Positions 61,397 to 64,000 of a stretch of 64,000 nucleotides of DNA are shown piece after piece. Position numbers and translations under genes: made by a program. Position 1 is the stretch's first letter, and each line of letters opens with the position of its first letter. This DNA is from Sphaerisporangium sp. TRM90804 (GTDB lineage: Bacteria > Actinomycetota > Actinomycetes > Streptosporangiales > Streptosporangiaceae): contig NZ_JARWAC010000019.1 in assembly GCF_029846175.1 (NCBI RefSeq), positions 111,781 to 175,780 on the forward strand, read 5' to 3'. Under the pieces are notes generated by a model. That model was not told the DNA's origin and searched no databases. It saw nothing but the letters and a program-made list of their open reading frames with translations.

Positions 61397-62581
61397 TCAT
61401 ATCGAGCGGTGGCATTTCGGCACACGCATGCGGACGGTCGTGCCCTCCCCGGGCGCGGTGTCGACCACCAGCCCGTACTCCTGGCCGTAGATCTGCCGCA
61501 GCCGCACGTCGACGTTGGCCATGCCGATGCCCCCGGCGCCGTCGGGCGGCGGCTCTCCGCCGAGCATGCGCCGCACGCGGTCGGGGTCCATGCCGACGCC
61601 GTCGTCCTCGACGGTGATGTGCACCTCGTCGCCGGCGTCGCGCACCACCACGCTGACCTCGCCCGTGCCGCCGCCCCGGCGGATGCCGTGGGTGATGGCG
61701 TTCTCCACGATGGGCTGCAGGCACAGGAACGGCACCGGGACGGGCAGCGCCTCACGCACGACGTCGACGACGAAGCGCAGCTTCTCTCCGAAACGGGCGC
61801 GTTCCAGCAGCAGGTAGCGGTCGACGCAGGTCAGCTCGTCCGACAGCGTCGTGAAGTCGCCCGCCCGCCGCAGGGCGTGCCGGGCGAAGTCGGCGAAGTC
61901 CAGCAGCAGCTCGCGCGCCCGGTCGGGCTCGGTGCGGGTGAACGACGCGATCGTGGCCAGGGAGTTGCAGACGAAGTGCGGGGAGATCTGCGCGCGCAGG
62001 GCCCGGGTCTCGGCGGCGAGGGCCCTGCGGCGCGTCGCGTCCAGCTCGGCGAGCTCCAGTTGCCCGGAGGCCCAGCGCCCCACCTCGGTGGCCGCGCGCA
62101 CCAGCTCGGCGTCCACGACGGCGGCGTAGGCGGCCAGCGCGCCGATGACCCGCCCGTCGACGGTGAGCGGCACGACGACGGCGCTGCGGACCGCGCAGTC
62201 CTCGGCCTCGCAGAACAGCTCGTCGCCCGCGACCAGGTGGGGGCGCCCGCCGGCCAGCACGCCCTGCACGTGGCCCAGGAGGTCGCGGGTGAGCGCCTCG
62301 TCGACGCCCTCCCAGGCGCCGTCCCAGGCGAGCACCTGCTCGATGGAGGTCACGGCCAGCGCGGTCGCGCCCACCAGGGAGCGCAGGTGGCGTACGGCCC
62401 TTCGGGCGGAGTCGCGGGTGAGGCCGGCCCGGAGGTAGGGGGCGGCCGTCGCGGTCAGGTGCAGGGTGTCGGGCGCGGGGCCGTGGGCGGGCTGCGCGGG
62501 ACGGCGGCCCCCGCGGCGCCCGGCGGCGTACCCGGCCAGCACGCACGCGACGCACAGCACGGCCCATCCGGTAGCGAGCAT
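61397..62581 (-). CDS. LytS-type sensor histidine kinase
   Basis: A 394-residue kinase with one N-terminal membrane helix (about 4-21), a GAF-like domain (about 50-180), the His_kinase motif QISPHFVCNSLATI with His202, and an HATPase domain (PIVENAITHGIRRGG, DDGVGMD, GGIGMANV). Multi-span LytS sensing domains are absent, so the GAF part probably senses an internal signal. ATG 62581 is preceded by TACGGT at 7 nt. Confidence 0.93.
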   Translation of the reverse strand: MLATGWAVLCVACVLAGYAAGRRGGRRPAQPAHGPAPDTLHLTATAAPYLRAGLTRDSARRAVRHLRSLVGATALAVTSIEQVLAWDGAWEGVDEALTRDLLGHVQGVLAGGRPHLVAGDELFCEAEDCAVRSAVVVPLTVDGRVIGALAAYAAVVDAELVRAATEVGRWASGQLELAELDATRRRALAAETRALRAQISPHFVCNSLATIASFTRTEPDRARELLLDFADFARHALRRAGDFTTLSDELTCVDRYLLLERARFGEKLRFVVDVVREALPVPVPFLCLQPIVENAITHGIRRGGGTGEVSVVVRDAGDEVHITVEDDGVGMDPDRVRRMLGGEPPPDGAGGIGMANVDVRLRQIYGQEYGLVVDTAPGEGTTVRMRVPKCHRSI

Positions 62582-62588
62582 GCGGGCA

Positions 62589-62594
62589 ACCGTA
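62589..62594 (-). promoter_or_regulatory. Candidate -10 box of the kinase gene
   Basis: TACGGT on the minus strand, 7 nt before ATG 62581. Confidence 0.4.
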
Positions 62595-62625
62595 ATAGGT
62601 GACCGGCTGTGATCGTGGGTGAACC

Positions 62626-63234
62626 CTAAGCGGGCCCCTCCCCCGGCTCCTCCTGGTAGGCGTACCGCTGCTCGCCCCAGGGGTCGCCCACGTTGTGGTA
62701 GCCGCGCTCCTCCCAGAACCCCCGGCGGTCCTCCAGCAGGTACTCCACGGCCCGCACCCACTTGACGCTCTTCCACGCGTACAGGTGGGGCACGATGGCG
62801 CGCACCGGGTGGCCGCGCTCGGCCGACAGCGGCTTGTCGTCGAGCTCCATGGCGAACAGGGTGGTGCCGCGGTCGAAGTCGTCCAGGCGGACGTTGGCGC
62901 TGTAGCCGTACTCGCCCCAGATCATGACGTGGGCGACGCCGGGCGCGGGCGGGACGGCCGCCAGCAGCGCGGCGGCGGGGACGCCGCCCCACTCGTTGCC
63001 CATGATCGAGAACTTGGTGACGCAGTGGAAGTCGGCGATGACGCTCACCCGCGGCAGCGCGGAGAATTGGGGCCAGCTGAAACGGGTCTCCTCGCCCGAG
63101 GCGGTGGCGCCGAATACCGAGAGGCTCCAGCGCTCGGGCCGGAACTGGGGGACCCGGCCGTAATGGATGACCGGGCGGCCACGGGGGACGTACTGCCCGG
63201 GAGGCAGTCGAGTTTCCTCGGTTGGATCCGGCAC
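62626..63234 (-). CDS. Sulfite-oxidase-like molybdopterin protein
   Basis: A 202-residue protein of the sulfite oxidase/YedY catalytic fold. The molybdenum-ligand cysteine is Cys71 in DFHCVTKFS; GHPVRAIVPHLYAWKSVKWV and the C-terminal FWEERGYHNVGDPWGEQRY also match. There is no signal peptide or heme domain, so it is a small cytoplasmic version with unknown substrate. GTG 63234 has AGGA upstream; it is divergent from the aroF leader. Confidence 0.88.
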   Translation of the reverse strand: MPDPTEETRLPPGQYVPRGRPVIHYGRVPQFRPERWSLSVFGATASGEETRFSWPQFSALPRVSVIADFHCVTKFSIMGNEWGGVPAAALLAAVPPAPGVAHVMIWGEYGYSANVRLDDFDRGTTLFAMELDDKPLSAERGHPVRAIVPHLYAWKSVKWVRAVEYLLEDRRGFWEERGYHNVGDPWGEQRYAYQEEPGEGPA

Positions 63235-63363
63235 GCAGCAATCCTGCCACCGCGCCGGCGGCGGCACGGCATTGGCACCCCGTTAGGAGCGGCGGCGGTT
63301 CCCGGCGCAACGGACGTTTCGCGTCCGCCACGTCACCGGCCGAAGACGCCGGGAATGATGCGC

Positions 63364-63369
63364 TAAGAT
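63364..63369 (+). promoter_or_regulatory. Candidate -10 box of the aroF leader
   Basis: TAAGAT, 7 nt before the ATG of the leader peptide, so the leader mRNA would begin with its start codon. Confidence 0.6.
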
Positions 63370-63376
63370 TACGGCG

Positions 63377-63451
63377 ATGCGTACCGCGTTCGAATTTTGG
63401 TATGGCGACGGACCCGTGGAGTGGACCGCTCGCCGTCAGACGCTGCGCTGA
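63377..63451 (+). CDS. Aromatic leader peptide of the DAHP synthase gene
   Basis: A 24-codon frame with five aromatic codons packed in: Phe5, Phe7, Trp8, Tyr9 and Trp16 (FEFWYGDG core). All three aromatic amino acids made from the shikimate pathway are represented. It starts with ATG directly at the predicted transcript start and ends 13 nt before a strong terminator, the layout of ribosome-mediated attenuation. The following gene makes the first enzyme of the same pathway. Too short to be scored by usual gene finders. Confidence 0.85.
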   Translation: MRTAFEFWYGDGPVEWTARRQTLR

Positions 63452-63464
63452 CCGGCAAACGTCA

Positions 63465-63501
63465 CAAAGGCCCCGGGTCCGTACAGGACCCGGGGCCTTT
63501 G
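63465..63501 (+). terminator. Attenuator terminator upstream of aroF
   Basis: Perfect 16-bp stem (63465-63480 with 63486-63501), loop GTACA, with T-rich right end. The leader stretch GGACCCG (63410-63416) could pair with CGGGTCC in its left arm (63474-63480) as an antiterminator. Confidence 0.85.
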
Positions 63502-63617
63502 TCGTTACGGGCGGTCGAGCGCATCAGCGTCCGAACGCCCGGCCGGCCGGCGCCGCGGAACGTCCGCGCCGCACACCAGGGCCGCAATGGCACCGCACGC
63601 ACAGAAGGGGCACCACC

Positions 63618-64000
63618 ATGGTCATCGTCATGGCTCCCGAGGCCACGCAGCAGGACGTCGCCTCCATCGTCGAGCTCGTCGTCGCGGCGGGCGGCGAGGC
63701 GTTCGTCAGCCGCGGCGTCAGCCGCACGATCATCGGCCTCGTCGGGGACGTGGCGCAGTTCGGCGCCCTCAACCTGGGAAGCCTGCCGGGCGTGGCCGAT
63801 GTCATGCGCGTCTCCACCCCGTACAAGCTGGTGAGCCGGGAGAACCATCCGGAACGCTCGACGGTGCGGGTGGGCGGGGTGCCGATCGGTCCGGAGACGG
63901 TGACGCTGGTGGCCGGGCCGTGCGCGGTGGAGACGCATGACCAGACGCTGGCGGCGGCGCGGATGGCCAAGGCGGCGGGGGCGACGTTGTTGCGTGGGGG
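63618..64000 (+). CDS. aroF: DAHP synthase (3-deoxy-7-phosphoheptulonate synthase), 3' end outside window
   Basis: The first 127 codons are present. An N-terminal ferredoxin-like regulatory domain (residues 1-70, VIVMAPEATQQDVASIVELV) leads into the type I-beta catalytic barrel (VTLVAGPCAVETHDQTLAAARMAKAAGATLLRGG). The enzyme joins PEP and erythrose 4-phosphate, the first step of aromatic amino acid synthesis. AGAAGGGG lies 8 nt before ATG 63618. The family symbol aroF is used in the common sense; aroG or aroA(f) are also used. Confidence 0.92.
   Translation, partial: MVIVMAPEATQQDVASIVELVVAAGGEAFVSRGVSRTIIGLVGDVAQFGALNLGSLPGVADVMRVSTPYKLVSRENHPERSTVRVGGVPIGPETVTLVAGPCAVETHDQTLAAARMAKAAGATLLRG

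Overview
The window is very GC-rich, uses GTG and TTG starts freely, has almost no non-coding slack in its conserved parts, and carries genes typical of actinomycetes: bldD, mIHF, the omega subunit next to gmk, a PknL/Rv2175c pair, a WhiJ-type triad and a degenerate PriA. The gene order pyrR-pyrB-pyrC-carA-carB-pyrK-pyrD-pyrF-mihF-gmk-rpoZ-coaBC-metK-priA is the usual actinobacterial core block. A filamentous actinomycete of the Streptosporangiales/Thermomonosporaceae kind fits best, but this is an inference from gene content, not from a marker gene. No tRNA, rRNA, CRISPR array, transposase or integrase was recognised.

Layout. 1-4.2 kb: end of a sugar phosphate isomerase gene and a large secreted sugar dehydrogenase. 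4.2-17.5 kb: rpe, then an accessory stretch (WhiJ-like triad, an AAC(2')-type aminoglycoside acetyltransferase, a cupin, a MerR regulator behind a long repeat-bearing leader), then rsmB-fmt-def, two tandem paralogues of unknown function and an epoxide-hydrolase-like gene flanked by two copies of the priA 3' end. 17.5-35.7 kb: the core block from priA up to pyrR on the minus strand, with a PyrR-type RNA site at pyrR; bldD diverges from it. 36.7-45.3 kb: a HEPN-domain gene behind a LexA-boxed promoter, an L,D-transpeptidase, YbaK, a GNAT protein, metF, a polyprenyl diphosphate synthase, thiE, an Rv2175c-like protein and a flavoprotein. 45.4-50.1 kb: TPP riboswitch with thiO-thiS-thiG, then a PASTA-domain Ser/Thr kinase. 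50.3-58.9 kb: a minus-strand purine/ureide catabolism cluster running from OHCU decarboxylase to allantoicase. 59-64 kb: endonuclease IV, a LytS/LytTR two-component pair, a sulfite-oxidase-like protein, and an aromatic leader peptide with attenuator in front of a DAHP synthase gene cut by the window end.

How the parts work together. The pyr operon makes UMP and shares a transcription direction with gmk and rpoZ. The ureide cluster takes urate through HIU, OHCU, allantoin and allantoate to glyoxylate and urea, with glycerate kinase as a plausible exit to central metabolism; the molybdenum subunit of xanthine dehydrogenase is not beside its two partner subunits. Three RNA-level controls are visible: TPP riboswitch (thiO), PyrR hairpin (pyrR) and ribosome-mediated attenuation (aroF).

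Three patterns cut across the genes. First, imperfect tandem arrays (units of 15 to 97 bp, different sequence each time) run up to or across the stop codons of six genes. Second, about a dozen genes have a TANNNT box 6-8 nt before the start codon, suggesting leaderless mRNAs. Third, PriA carries large low-complexity insertions, one of them between two cysteines of its zinc-binding region.
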